Shown piece by piece: positions 8,079 through 17,166 of a stretch of DNA of 34,022 nucleotides. Every line of letters starts with the position of its first letter. Positions within the stretch are counted from its first letter, which is position 1. The position numbers were made by a program, and so were the translations under genes. The notes below the pieces were generated by a model that was not told where the DNA came from, searched no databases, and saw nothing but the letters and a program-made list of their open reading frames with translations. Source of the stretch: Rikenellaceae bacterium (GTDB lineage: Bacteria > Bacteroidota > Bacteroidia > Bacteroidales > UBA932); assembly GCA_900767375.1 (NCBI GenBank), contig CAAFYX010000017.1:1-34022 (forward strand), read 5' to 3'.

Positions 8079-10091
8079 ATGATTGAAACTGAAGACATGA
8101 AAGTTGCGGAAGAGCAGTATTCCGCGAACAGTATCCAGGTCCTTGAAGGACTTGAGGCAGTAAGGAAGAGACCTTCGATGTATATCGGAGACATCTCTGA
8201 GAGGGGACTTCATCACTTGGTCTATGAGGTTGTCGACAACAGTATCGATGAAGCCATGGCAGGCTTCTGCAATGATATCCACGTCACCATCGAGGAGGAC
8301 AACTCCATCAGGGTGCAGGACAACGGCCGAGGCATTCCTACTGGAATGCATCCGAAGGAGCACCGCTCCGCCCTCGAGGTCGTTCTGACCGTACTCCATG
8401 CGGGAGGTAAGTTCTCCAAGGACAGCTACAAGGTGTCAGGAGGTCTCCACGGAGTCGGTGTGTCCTGCGTGAACGCCCTTTCCGACCTCCTTGTCGCCGA
8501 GATCCATCGCGAGGGACAGATATTCATGCAGAGGTACTCGAAAGGCAAGCCTCTCGGGCCTGTGGAGGTGATCGGCTCATGTGAAGACACTGGTACCATC
8601 ATCACTTTCCATCCGGATGCCACCATCTTTACCCAGACCACGGTCTACAAGTACGACACCCTGGCCAGCCGCCTTCGCGAGCTCTCGTTCCTGAACAAGG
8701 GCATCCGCATCACTCTCAAGGATCTCCGCGAGATGGTCGACGAGTTCGTCGTCGATGAGAACGGCAACAACAAGGCCACCGGCCGCCAGGTCTACAGGGA
8801 GGAGGTATTCTATTCTGAAAAGGGCCTCTCCGAGTTCATCACCTACCTCGACGCCGATGCCGACCACATGATCCCGGACCCTGTATGCGTGTCCTCCGAC
8901 AAGATCATCCCTATCGACATAGCCCTCCAGTACAATAACGGCTACACCGAGAAGATCTACTCATACGTAAACAACATCAACACCATCGAAGGCGGTACCC
9001 ACCTCCAGGGATTCAAGATGGGTCTCACCCGTTCCCTGAAGAACTACGCCGACAAGAACAAGATGATGGAGAAATACAAGGGGGACGACCTCAAGCAGAG
9101 CGACTTCCTCGAGGGCCTTACTGCCGTCATCTCCGTCAAGGTCGCCGAGCCTCAGTTCGAGGGTCAGACAAAGACCAAGCTCGGAAACACCGAGGTCACC
9201 TCGGCCGTTTCCCAGGCCACCAGCGCCGCGATGGACAACTATCTTGAGGAGAATCCGAAGCTCGGCAAGCTCATCGTCGAGAAGGTCATCCTCGCAGCCA
9301 CCGCGCGCAACGCGGCGCGCAAGGCACGCGAGATGGTCCAGAGAAAGACCGTCATGACCGGAGCCGGCATGCCGGGCAAGCTCGCCGACTGCTCCGAGAG
9401 GGATCCCGAGAAGTGCGAGCTCTTCCTCGTCGAGGGAGACTCCGCAGGCGGTACCGCCAAGCAGGGCCGCGACCGCCGCACCCAGGCCATCCTTCCTCTT
9501 AGAGGAAAGATCCTCAACGTCGAGAAGGCCGTGGGCGACAGGGCGTTCGACAGCCAGGAAATCCAGAACATCTATACCGCACTGGGCGTTACAGTGGCCC
9601 AGGAGGACGAAACCGGAGAGAAGCACATGGACCTCAGCAGGCTCCGCTATCACAAGGTCGTGATCATGACGGATGCCGATGTCGACGGCTCGCACATTGC
9701 CTGCCTCATCCTCACCTTCTTCTTCAGATACATGTTCGACCTCATCAAGAACGGTTACGTATATCTCGCCACTCCTCCTCTCTATCTCGTGAAGAAAGGA
9801 AAGGAAGAGATCTACTGCTGGACCGAGGAGCAGCGTGAAGAGGCCGCCCTCAAGCTTGGAAAGGGCTCTGACAAGGGCTACACCGTCCAGCGCTACAAAG
9901 GTCTCGGTGAAATGTCCGATGTCCAGCTCTGGGACACTACAATGAACCCTGAGCGCAGGCGTCTCCGCCAGATCACCATCGACAATGCCGCCCAGGCGGA
10001 GCGTACATTCTCAATGCTCATGGGTGACGACGTGCCGCCACGCCGCCAGTTCATCGAGGAGAATGCACATTACGCAAACATTGACGCATAA
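8079..10091 (+). CDS. gyrB: DNA gyrase subunit B
   Basis: This 670-residue ATPase subunit of DNA gyrase introduces negative supercoils together with GyrA. The GHKL ATPase domain shows EVVDNSIDEA (Mg-binding Asn54), the DNGRGIP loop and GGLHGVG. The transducer domain follows. The TOPRIM domain carries LVEGDSAGG, PLRGKILNVEKA and MTDADVDGSHI. The C-terminal YKGLGEM motif of type IIA B subunits is present. Length fits the short Bacteroidota GyrB without the enterobacterial insertion. The family is distinguished from ParE by the overall close match to Bacteroidales GyrB (NIQVLEGLEAVRKRPSMYIG-type N-terminus). ATG at 8097 is an alternative start six codons in. The next gene follows after only 30 bases with no terminator. 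Confidence 0.95.
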   Translation: MIETEDMKVAEEQYSANSIQVLEGLEAVRKRPSMYIGDISERGLHHLVYEVVDNSIDEAMAGFCNDIHVTIEEDNSIRVQDNGRGIPTGMHPKEHRSALEVVLTVLHAGGKFSKDSYKVSGGLHGVGVSCVNALSDLLVAEIHREGQIFMQRYSKGKPLGPVEVIGSCEDTGTIITFHPDATIFTQTTVYKYDTLASRLRELSFLNKGIRITLKDLREMVDEFVVDENGNNKATGRQVYREEVFYSEKGLSEFITYLDADADHMIPDPVCVSSDKIIPIDIALQYNNGYTEKIYSYVNNINTIEGGTHLQGFKMGLTRSLKNYADKNKMMEKYKGDDLKQSDFLEGLTAVISVKVAEPQFEGQTKTKLGNTEVTSAVSQATSAAMDNYLEENPKLGKLIVEKVILAATARNAARKAREMVQRKTVMTGAGMPGKLADCSERDPEKCELFLVEGDSAGGTAKQGRDRRTQAILPLRGKILNVEKAVGDRAFDSQEIQNIYTALGVTVAQEDETGEKHMDLSRLRYHKVVIMTDADVDGSHIACLILTFFFRYMFDLIKNGYVYLATPPLYLVKKGKEEIYCWTEEQREEAALKLGKGSDKGYTVQRYKGLGEMSDVQLWDTTMNPERRRLRQITIDNAAQAERTFSMLMGDDVPPRRQFIEENAHYANIDA

Positions 10092-10121
10092 ATCATTAAA
10101 AACTTAAGTTAGTATATTGTT

Positions 10122-11384
10122 ATGTTAGACATTTTTGACAGAATTGAAAGAGATTCAGGAGGCCCGATCGGTCAGTATTTCGAGCAGGGTTTCGGCTACT
10201 ATATGTATCCTCGTCTTGAAGGCGAGCTCGGCCCTCACATGACGTTCAACGGCATTCCGGTGCTCAACTGGAGCCTTAACAACTACCTCGGCCTCGCAAA
10301 CCATCCTGAGGTCCGCAAGGCCGATGCCGAGGCTGCCGCACAGTGGGGTCTCGCATATCCTATGGGAGCCCGTATGATGTCCGGCCACACCAGATACCAT
10401 GAGCAGCTCGAGCGCAAGTTCGCCGAGTTCGAGAAGAAGGAGGATGCTTTCCTCTACAACTTCGGCTATCAGGGAATCGTCTCCACCATTGACGCCCTCA
10501 CCGCCCGCCATGACGTCATCGTCTATGACGCCGAGTGCCACGCCTGCCTCCTCGACGGTATCCGCCTCCACATCGGAAGCAAGTATAAGTATCGTCATAA
10601 CAATATCGCCGACTGCGAGAAGATCCTCGCCCGCGCTTGCGCTGAGGCCGAGGAGAACGGAGGCGGTGTCCTCCTCATCACCGAAGGTGTCTACGGTATG
10701 ACCGGCGCCCTCGGCAAGCTTGACGAGATCGCAGCCCTCAAGAAGAAATACAAGTTCCGCATCATGATCGATGACGCCCACGGCTTCGGCCTCCTCGGCG
10801 CTCACGGACGCGGCACTTCAGAGCACTTCGGAGTTATGGACGAGATCGACCTCTATGTCGGCGCGTTCGCAAAGTCCATGGCTTCCATCGGAGGTTTCGT
10901 TGCAGGTCCTCACACCATCATCAACTACCTCCGCACCAACATGCGCTCCCAGATGTACGCCAAGTCCCTTCCTATGCCTCTGGTCATCGGAAACATCAAG
11001 CGTATGGAGATCATCGACAGCCCTGAGGGCGACGAGCTCAGAAAGAAGTGCTGGGCTGTCACCCACGCCATCCAGGACGGCTTCCGCAAGGAAGGCTTCG
11101 ATATCGGTGAGGCTGAGGCCTGCGTCACCCCTGTCCATATCAAGGGCGGCGTAGCACAGGCCACCAAGATGGCAAAGGACCTTCGCGAGAACTACAAGAT
11201 CTTCTGCTCGATGGTCATCTACCCTGTCATCCCTAAGGGTATGGTCATATTCAGGATCGTCAGCACCGCGGCCCACACCATGGAGGACGTGAACTACACC
11301 CTGAACGCCTTCAAGGAGATCAAGGCCAAGCTCGACGCCGGAGAGTACGATGGCGAGGACGTGGCTGAAATGACCATCATGTAG
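10122..11384 (+). CDS. Alpha-oxoamine synthase: serine palmitoyltransferase or cysteate acyltransferase
   Basis: This 420-residue fold-type I PLP enzyme condenses an amino acid with an acyl thioester to give a 3-keto base. Visible residues are the ring-stacking His140 in DAECHACL, Asp217 and His220 in IDDAHGFG, and the Schiff-base Lys251 in GAFAKSMASIGGF. No transmembrane segment is seen. The immediate coupling to a short-chain reductase argues for sphingolipid or sulfonolipid base synthesis rather than biotin (BioF) or threonine catabolism (Kbl). As I remember classical Bacteroides SPT, this protein differs from it, for instance in NMRSQMYAKSLPMP after the lysine. It looks closer to the roughly 420-residue group found in Flavobacteriia and sulfonolipid producers. 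Serine versus cysteate as substrate is therefore open. A perfect 10-base palindrome AACTTAAGTT (10101-10110) precedes the gene. Confidence 0.8.
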   Translation: MLDIFDRIERDSGGPIGQYFEQGFGYYMYPRLEGELGPHMTFNGIPVLNWSLNNYLGLANHPEVRKADAEAAAQWGLAYPMGARMMSGHTRYHEQLERKFAEFEKKEDAFLYNFGYQGIVSTIDALTARHDVIVYDAECHACLLDGIRLHIGSKYKYRHNNIADCEKILARACAEAEENGGGVLLITEGVYGMTGALGKLDEIAALKKKYKFRIMIDDAHGFGLLGAHGRGTSEHFGVMDEIDLYVGAFAKSMASIGGFVAGPHTIINYLRTNMRSQMYAKSLPMPLVIGNIKRMEIIDSPEGDELRKKCWAVTHAIQDGFRKEGFDIGEAEACVTPVHIKGGVAQATKMAKDLRENYKIFCSMVIYPVIPKGMVIFRIVSTAAHTMEDVNYTLNAFKEIKAKLDAGEYDGEDVAEMTIM

Positions 11385-11385
11385 T

Positions 11386-12207
11386 ATGAAACCTGATTGC
11401 TTCAAAGATAAAGTCATCATAGTTACAGGAGCCAGCTCGGGAATCGGGTTGGCTTCTGCCAAACTATTCGGTGCCCTCGGCGCCCGGGTCGTGATGGCAG
11501 CCCGTTCCATAGAAAAGCTTGAGGCGCTTGTACCTCAGGTGTCTCCTGACGCTGACAGAGTGCTTTGCGTCAAGACCGACGTGTCCGTGGAGGAAGACTG
11601 CCGGAACCTTATGGAGCAGGCCGTGGCCAGGTTTGGAAGGATCGACATCCTCGTGAACAATGCCGGACTTTCCATGAGGGCTATGTTCAAGGACCTTGAC
11701 CTCCAGGTGATCCACAAGCTCATGGACGTCAATTTCTGGGGCACGGTGAACTGTACGAAATACGCTCTTCCGTATCTTCTGGAGACGAAGGGCTCAGTCG
11801 TGGGAGTCATCTCCATTGCCGGCTACTCCGCCCTTCCTGCCCGCACAGGCTATTCGTCGTCGAAATATGCCATCCGCGGTTTCCTTGATACGGTCCGCAT
11901 CGAACACCTCAAGGACGGACTCAACGTCCTGGTGTTCGCTCCCGGCTACACTTCCTCCAATGTCAGGAACGCCGCCCTCACAGCAGACGGCAGCGCCCAG
12001 GGCGAGACCCCTCTGGATGAGGGCAAGCTCATGAGCGCCGAAGCCGTGGCCATGAAGATGGCCAAGGCTCTTGCCAGACGCAGGTCCCAGGTCATCCTGA
12101 CCGGTCTGGGCAAGGCTACCGTCTGGGCTCACCGGTTGTTCCCGGGACTCACAGACAAACTGACTTACTGCTATATAGCACGCGAAACCAACAGCCCGTT
12201 CAAATAG
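11386..12207 (+). CDS. Short-chain dehydrogenase, probable 3-ketosphinganine-type reductase
   Basis: This 273-residue classical SDR has cofactor motif TGASSGIG (14-21), NNAG (91-94), structural Asn116, catalytic Ser143, and Tyr156-x3-Lys160. An Arg at position 40 after the second strand suggests NADP(H) preference. The C-terminal helix region around ATVWAHRLFPGL is hydrophobic, as in membrane-associated members acting on lipids. It begins one base after the stop of the alpha-oxoamine synthase gene, so the two are translationally coupled. The simplest reading is that it reduces the 3-keto base made by the upstream enzyme to sphinganine or the capnine analogue. The SDR fold is certain; the substrate is inferred from context. 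Confidence 0.75.
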   Translation: MKPDCFKDKVIIVTGASSGIGLASAKLFGALGARVVMAARSIEKLEALVPQVSPDADRVLCVKTDVSVEEDCRNLMEQAVARFGRIDILVNNAGLSMRAMFKDLDLQVIHKLMDVNFWGTVNCTKYALPYLLETKGSVVGVISIAGYSALPARTGYSSSKYAIRGFLDTVRIEHLKDGLNVLVFAPGYTSSNVRNAALTADGSAQGETPLDEGKLMSAEAVAMKMAKALARRRSQVILTGLGKATVWAHRLFPGLTDKLTYCYIARETNSPFK

Positions 12208-12208
12208 T

Positions 12209-14272
12209 ATGACATCTGCAGACACCTATCCGTTTTGGAAGTCCAAGATTCCATTCGCCGTCCTTTTCCTCGTCCTTGTATTCATCCTTCCGAAGTCACC
12301 GAAATTCGCATATGAGTACAAGAAGGGGAGTGTATGGGAGTACGAGACACTGTACTCCCAGTTCGACTTTCCGATTCTGAAGACCGACGAACAGATCATG
12401 GAGGAGAAATCCAAGTCCTCCTCCGGTGTCATCGCATATTATAAATACTCCGATGAGAATGTAAGCAGGAACCTCCGGGCCGCGGAAAGCCTTTCCTTCG
12501 GCAAATACTCCGGTGTGGTCCCTGCTCTGGTGGCCTCGCTCAGTGACATCTATTCCGTCGGTGTGATTTCGGACGACAAGGTCAAGAGCAGCCGCAGCAA
12601 TCTCGTTTTCTCCGATGAAGTCCTCTACATCCAGAAGGACAAGCGGGCAATAAAGCACCCTGTATCAGAAGTCTACACCCAGACTGATGCCAGGGCGAAG
12701 CTCCTGGCCGACGTGAGCCGCCGCTTCGCCTCCGTCAACGTCGACTCCCTTTTCAAGGCCAACGGTGTCTACGAAATGGTGACCCCGAGCCTTGTATATG
12801 ACAAGCAGACTACGGAGCTTGTGCATTCGGAGTCCGGATCCTCCGTCTCACTGACCCAGGGATTCGTCGGTGCCGGCCGTCTGATCGTCTCGGAAGGCGA
12901 GATCGTCACCCCTGAGATCGCTCAGATGCTGGACTCCTACAAGGCGGAGTTCGAGGCCAATTTCGGCTATGGCGGTCCCAAGGTGCTTATGTGGCTGGGC
13001 AATATCCTCCTGGCCCTTCTGCTGGTCATAGTGCTCTACCTTTCCATTTATTTCACGAACAGGACCGCTTTCAGGGAGATGAACAAGCTCCTTTTCATCC
13101 TGGTGGTCTTCCTGATCTCCACCGTCACGGCCCTCCTGGTGGACAGTGAGGCCCCGTCCTTCCTTTTCATGGTCCCGTTCACCCTGTCCGCCCTTTGGCT
13201 TCAGGCATTCTTCAAGAACAAGCTTATCATCTCCGTATATCTGGTGACGCTCCTGCCGCTTCTGCTTTTCACTCATTCCGGGCTGGTCCTCTTCTCGATG
13301 TTCCTCCTCGCCGGCGTCATCTCCATATATTCGTTCAAGTACTTCAACCGTGGCTGGCATCAGTTCGTATCCGCATTCTTCATCTTCATAGCCCTTCTGG
13401 GGAGCTACTTCGCTTTCAGACTGGCAGGAATGGCGAGCGGTAACCTGAAGCAGGCCGTCGGTTTCATTTTTGTGAGCGCATTCGTCACTCCTCTCGGGTA
13501 CCCGATGGTGTATCTGTTCGAGATGCTCTTCAACCTTGTCTCCAACTCCCGTCTTCTCGAACTTGCAGACACTTCGAACAAGGCATTGACCGAGCTTGAG
13601 CACAAGGCTCCCGGCTCGTTCCAGCATTCTCTTCAGGTCATGACCATGGCCGAAACGGTGGCCCGCGCCATAGCCGCCGATACGCTGCTGGTGCGCGCAG
13701 GCGCCCTCTACCATGACATCGGAAAGGAGAACAATCCTCAGTGCTTTGTCGAGAACGAGTCGCTCCTCGGCATCCCTCAGGGCGAAGGTTACCACTCGAA
13801 GCTTTCCGCAAAGGAGAGCGCCCAGGCCATCATCAGCCATATGACCGATGGTCTGGAGATAGCTGACAAGCTCAATCTCCCTAAGGTCATCCGCGATTTC
13901 ATCCTCACCCATCACGGCACCACCTGCGCCTCCTTCTTCTATACCAAGTATGTCAATGAAGGCGGCAACCCGGATGATATCGCTGACTTCACCTACCCGG
14001 GCAAGAAGCCTGTCACCAAGGAACAGATAATAGTGATGCTCTGCGACACCGTCGAAGCTGCGTCCAGAACTCTCAAGAGCACGACTCCGGAAGCCTTCGA
14101 CACCTTTGTGGAGAATATTGTCGAGGGCAAGATGAAAGCCGGACAGTTCGACGATGCAGATATCTCTCTCAGAGAGCTTTCCGAGGTGAAAGCCACGCTT
14201 AAATCATATCTGACCCACCTTTATCACGAAAGGGTGGTCTATCCTACAAGGAAACGCAGGGCAGCGCGTTGA
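12209..14272 (+). CDS. PgpH-type membrane HD phosphodiesterase (probable c-di-AMP hydrolase)
   Basis: This 687-residue inner-membrane protein has one N-terminal transmembrane helix (about 13-28) and a large extracytoplasmic 7TMR-HDED-type domain (about 30-255). A run of about seven transmembrane helices follows (about 258-455), then a cytosolic HD domain. The metal ligands are visible: His473 in QHSLQV, the HD pair in GALYHDIGKENN, His in ILTHHGTT, and Asp in LCDTVEAASR. This layout is that of PgpH, which hydrolyses cyclic di-AMP. The start lies one base after the reductase stop, so all three genes of this group should be co-translated. No c-di-AMP synthase is present in the window, so the nucleotide substrate is assigned from family only. 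Confidence 0.85.
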   Translation: MTSADTYPFWKSKIPFAVLFLVLVFILPKSPKFAYEYKKGSVWEYETLYSQFDFPILKTDEQIMEEKSKSSSGVIAYYKYSDENVSRNLRAAESLSFGKYSGVVPALVASLSDIYSVGVISDDKVKSSRSNLVFSDEVLYIQKDKRAIKHPVSEVYTQTDARAKLLADVSRRFASVNVDSLFKANGVYEMVTPSLVYDKQTTELVHSESGSSVSLTQGFVGAGRLIVSEGEIVTPEIAQMLDSYKAEFEANFGYGGPKVLMWLGNILLALLLVIVLYLSIYFTNRTAFREMNKLLFILVVFLISTVTALLVDSEAPSFLFMVPFTLSALWLQAFFKNKLIISVYLVTLLPLLLFTHSGLVLFSMFLLAGVISIYSFKYFNRGWHQFVSAFFIFIALLGSYFAFRLAGMASGNLKQAVGFIFVSAFVTPLGYPMVYLFEMLFNLVSNSRLLELADTSNKALTELEHKAPGSFQHSLQVMTMAETVARAIAADTLLVRAGALYHDIGKENNPQCFVENESLLGIPQGEGYHSKLSAKESAQAIISHMTDGLEIADKLNLPKVIRDFILTHHGTTCASFFYTKYVNEGGNPDDIADFTYPGKKPVTKEQIIVMLCDTVEAASRTLKSTTPEAFDTFVENIVEGKMKAGQFDDADISLRELSEVKATLKSYLTHLYHERVVYPTRKRRAAR

Positions 14273-14299
14273 TTATTTGAGATTTAATGACTATCTTTG
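14268..14299 (+). promoter_or_regulatory. tig promoter
   Basis: GTTG at 14268-14271 and TATCTTTG at 14292-14299 are separated by 20 bases and match the Bacteroidota -33/-7 pattern well. Transcription would start near 14305, about 34 bases before the tig ATG. The -33 element overlaps the last codons of the preceding HD-protein gene. Confidence 0.65.
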
Positions 14300-14338
14300 C
14301 CGCCCGAATATTTAGAAAGAAACAAATACCTATAGAAA

Positions 14339-15655
14339 ATGAATATTGAAAAGAAACAGATTGATGATCTCAACATTGAGCTCACACTCAACATCGCAGC
14401 AGACGATTATGCTCCGATCAAGAAGAAAAAACTGAACGAACGCCGCAAGACCGCTGAATTCAAGGGATTCAGAAAGGGTATGGTTCCTGCATCCCTCGTT
14501 GAAAGGGTATACGGTGAGCAGTGCCTTGGCGACGCAGTCAACGATATCATCTCCGAGCAGCTCGGCAAGTATATCGAGGAGAGCGGCCTTAATTTCATCG
14601 GTGAGCCTATCGCCAGTGAGGATCAGCCTGATTTCGAGTGGAAGGACGGAAACGATTTCGTTTTCAAGTTCGACCTCGGTATCGCTCCTAAGATCGACTT
14701 CGAGCTTTCAGCAGAGGACAAGGTTGTCAACTATACCATCAAGTCCACCGCTGTCGCAAAGGAGGAGATGAAGAAGAACATGCTCATGCAGTACGGTGAG
14801 CTCGAGGAGGTCGAGAAGCCTACAGCTGAGTCATACCTCTACGTCGATCTCAAGAACGATGACAAGACCATCGAGAACGGTTACATCTCAATGCGCGACG
14901 TAGCCGAGTCTGTAAAGCCTGCACTCATGGGTGTCAAGGCAGGTGACAAGCTCGAGCTCAACATCAACGAAGCTCTCGAGCGCGAAGGCGACCGTGCAAC
15001 CCTTCTCAAGGTAAAGAAGGAAGACCTCGCCGGCATCAACCCTGTATTCGACGCTACAATAGTCAATATCAAGAACTTCGAGGCTGCCAAGCCTACCCAG
15101 GAGACTTTCGACAAGATCTTCGGTGAGGGCAAGGTAAAGAGCGAAGAGGAGTTCGAGAAGGAGGTTGCAAGCCGCCTCGCTGAGAACTACAAGCAGGAGA
15201 GCGACTTCCGCCTCGGAAAGGACATCAAGGAATATCTCGTCAGCAAGGCAGCTATCGCCCTTCCTGAAGGCTTCCTCAAGAGATGGCTCTATACCATCAA
15301 CAAGGAGAAGTTCACCATGGAGGACATCGAGAAGGAGTTCGATGCATTCCTCGCCGACTACAAGTGGCAGATGGTCTGCGACTTCCTCATGAAGAAGTTC
15401 GACCTCAAGATCACCAAGGAGGACATCGAGGATGCAGCACGCGGATACGTTTCCTACCAGTACGCCATGTACGGAATGGCCAACGTTCCTGAGCAGTTCA
15501 TCGCTGAGTCAGCTCAGAAGATGCTCACTGACCGCCAGCAGGTCGAGCGCCTCTCCGAGTCCGTCGCAGAGCAGAAGGTCATCACCGCTGTCAAGGATAT
15601 CATCTCCTTCGACAAGAAGTCCATCTCAGTAGAGAAGTTCCGCGAACTGAAATAA
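14339..15655 (+). CDS. tig: Trigger factor chaperone
   Basis: This 438-residue ribosome-associated chaperone binds nascent chains at the exit tunnel. The ribosome-docking signature GFRKGMVP lies at residues 43-50 in the N-terminal domain. The middle region (about 150-240) is short and divergent as in Bacteroidota, so peptidyl-prolyl isomerase activity is uncertain. The C-terminal half is a long charged helical region that forms the substrate cradle, including the conserved VSYQYAMYGM stretch. The gene has its own promoter and is followed by a strong terminator. No clpP or clpX follows, unlike the arrangement in many other bacteria. Confidence 0.92.
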   Translation: MNIEKKQIDDLNIELTLNIAADDYAPIKKKKLNERRKTAEFKGFRKGMVPASLVERVYGEQCLGDAVNDIISEQLGKYIEESGLNFIGEPIASEDQPDFEWKDGNDFVFKFDLGIAPKIDFELSAEDKVVNYTIKSTAVAKEEMKKNMLMQYGELEEVEKPTAESYLYVDLKNDDKTIENGYISMRDVAESVKPALMGVKAGDKLELNINEALEREGDRATLLKVKKEDLAGINPVFDATIVNIKNFEAAKPTQETFDKIFGEGKVKSEEEFEKEVASRLAENYKQESDFRLGKDIKEYLVSKAAIALPEGFLKRWLYTINKEKFTMEDIEKEFDAFLADYKWQMVCDFLMKKFDLKITKEDIEDAARGYVSYQYAMYGMANVPEQFIAESAQKMLTDRQQVERLSESVAEQKVITAVKDIISFDKKSISVEKFRELK

Positions 15656-15670
15656 TCCCGGGATTCCGGT

Positions 15671-15716
15671 ATAAATAAAAAAAGGAGGGCGCCGCCCTCC
15701 TTTTTTATTTATTTAT
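15671..15716. terminator. Bidirectional intrinsic terminator
   Basis: GGAGGGC (15684-15690) pairs perfectly with GCCCTCC (15694-15700) around a GCC loop. It is flanked by seven A on the left and six T on the right, and the pairing extends through the AT-rich flanks. It ends tig on the plus strand. On the minus strand it ends the glycoside hydrolase operon, whose last stop codon (15709-15711) lies inside the flanking A/T arm. Confidence 0.92.
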
Positions 15717-17163
15717 CAAGCTTGATCCAGAACGGTGAAACCGGCAGGCCTTCGGCGTTGTGGAGGTTGCCCGGGTTGAAGTCACCCCAGCCGTAGCGTA
15801 CCTCGGAGGCGTCGAAAACGCCCTCGCAGCGCAGGCGGAGGTAGCTGCCGCTCGGGCTCTGCTCGAAGTAGGCATAGCTCACCGGCTTCCATGTCTGCTC
15901 GCTTCCGCATACTTCCAGTCCTTCTATCTCCTGCCATCTGTCCAGTCCGTTAGGGCAGTTGGAGAGCTTCACGCAGATCTCGCTCTTGAGTCCGTCCATC
16001 CTGAATGCCTCGATGGCCTCAGGTGACTCGCAGGCGATGCGGCTGAAACCGTAATTGCGGTTGAGGGCCAAATAGGCGAGCCTTTCTCCCACTGGCTGTT
16101 TCTGGCATGGATGAATATTGTCAATTTCGTATGAGTAAGCGAGGTCATTGGTCACGACGATGCCGCTGTTAGGGATGGTGCGCGCAGCTTCGTGCTGTGC
16201 GGCACGGAGAGCGGAGGCGTGTCCTGACTGGCCTGCAGTGTATCTGTAAGGTGCAATCTCCACCTGGTAGAACGGCATGGAGTTGTCCGTGTCGCCCCAG
16301 TCCTCTCTCCACTGGCGGACAAGTTCGGTCATCCTCTCTACGAACTGATCTTCGGCTCCTACATTGGTGCAGCCCTGGTACCAGATGAATCCTTTGGCGG
16401 TGTAGCCCTTGACCGGCTGCTCCATTCCATTGTACATCCTGTATGGCACTGTCCATTCGGTGTATGAGTTGATCTTTTCAGGACTGACATCGTCGCCCCA
16501 TGCGGCAAGGGTGGATTTAGGAAGCCAGCTTTCGACTGCGGCTCCGCCTCGTGGAAGGGCAACTATTCCTACAGGTATGTCCAGCAGGGTGTTGAGCTTG
16601 CGGGCGAAGAAGAAGGCGGTGGCGCTCATGTCGAGCACTGTGTCCGGACCGGCATCCTGCCATCCTCTGGTGCTGTGCACTTCATCGATCGGCTCGTCAG
16701 GCTGGTAGATGTCCACTGTCATCATCCTGACCTTGTTTGTCAGGGGAGCGGCGCTGACCACTTCTGCGGCGCCCTCCACCGGGCAGTTGAAGAATCCGCG
16801 TACAGGCATTTCCATGTTTGACTGGCCGGATGCGATCCATACCTCTCCGACGAGCACGTCCTTGATGGTGATGGACCCTCCGTCACCTGTGACCTTGACA
16901 GTGTATGGCTTGTAGCTGGCGGCCGGGGTGCTGACCATAGCGGTCCAGTATCCGTCTGCACCGGCCTTGGCCTTGTATGACCGTCCGTTCCAGGATGGCG
17001 TGACAGTGACGGTGGCTCCGGGAGTGGCTTTGCCTCTGACCTGAGCCTGGGTCTGCTGCTGCATGACCATATGGTCTGCTGTAGGATAGCGGAGCGAAAG
17101 TTTGGCGCTGGCGCTTAAGGATGCGGCCAGAATCACCAGGGTTGCGAGAATGATTTTTTTCAT
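15709..17163 (-). CDS. Secreted SGNH carbohydrate acetylesterase (sialate-O-acetylesterase family)
   Basis: This 484-residue protein has signal peptide MKKIILATLVILAASLSASA and is expected in the periplasm. The SGNH hydrolase fold is marked by the nucleophile Ser115 in ASGQSNMEMP, the oxyanion Gly/Asn segments, FIWYQGCTN, and the Asp348/His351 pair in IDNIHPCQKQPVG. An N-terminal beta-sandwich (about 25-105) precedes the catalytic domain. Although the family is named for sialate esterases, in plant-polysaccharide clusters these enzymes commonly remove acetyl groups from hemicellulose. It is the last gene of the GH97-GH31-GH2 operon, three bases after GH2. Acetylated galactosyl side chains are a plausible target, by inference only. 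Confidence 0.85.
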   Translation of the reverse strand: MKKIILATLVILAASLSASAKLSLRYPTADHMVMQQQTQAQVRGKATPGATVTVTPSWNGRSYKAKAGADGYWTAMVSTPAASYKPYTVKVTGDGGSITIKDVLVGEVWIASGQSNMEMPVRGFFNCPVEGAAEVVSAAPLTNKVRMMTVDIYQPDEPIDEVHSTRGWQDAGPDTVLDMSATAFFFARKLNTLLDIPVGIVALPRGGAAVESWLPKSTLAAWGDDVSPEKINSYTEWTVPYRMYNGMEQPVKGYTAKGFIWYQGCTNVGAEDQFVERMTELVRQWREDWGDTDNSMPFYQVEIAPYRYTAGQSGHASALRAAQHEAARTIPNSGIVVTNDLAYSYEIDNIHPCQKQPVGERLAYLALNRNYGFSRIACESPEAIEAFRMDGLKSEICVKLSNCPNGLDRWQEIEGLEVCGSEQTWKPVSYAYFEQSPSGSYLRLRCEGVFDASEVRYGWGDFNPGNLHNAEGLPVSPFWIKLDK

Positions 17164-17166
17164 TGG

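Noticed and set aside
12848..13915. A 355-codon open frame opposite the HD phosphodiesterase gene
   Set aside because: Its translation is rich in His, Glu, Gly and Asp with no fold features, while the opposite strand shows transmembrane helices and a complete HD motif set.
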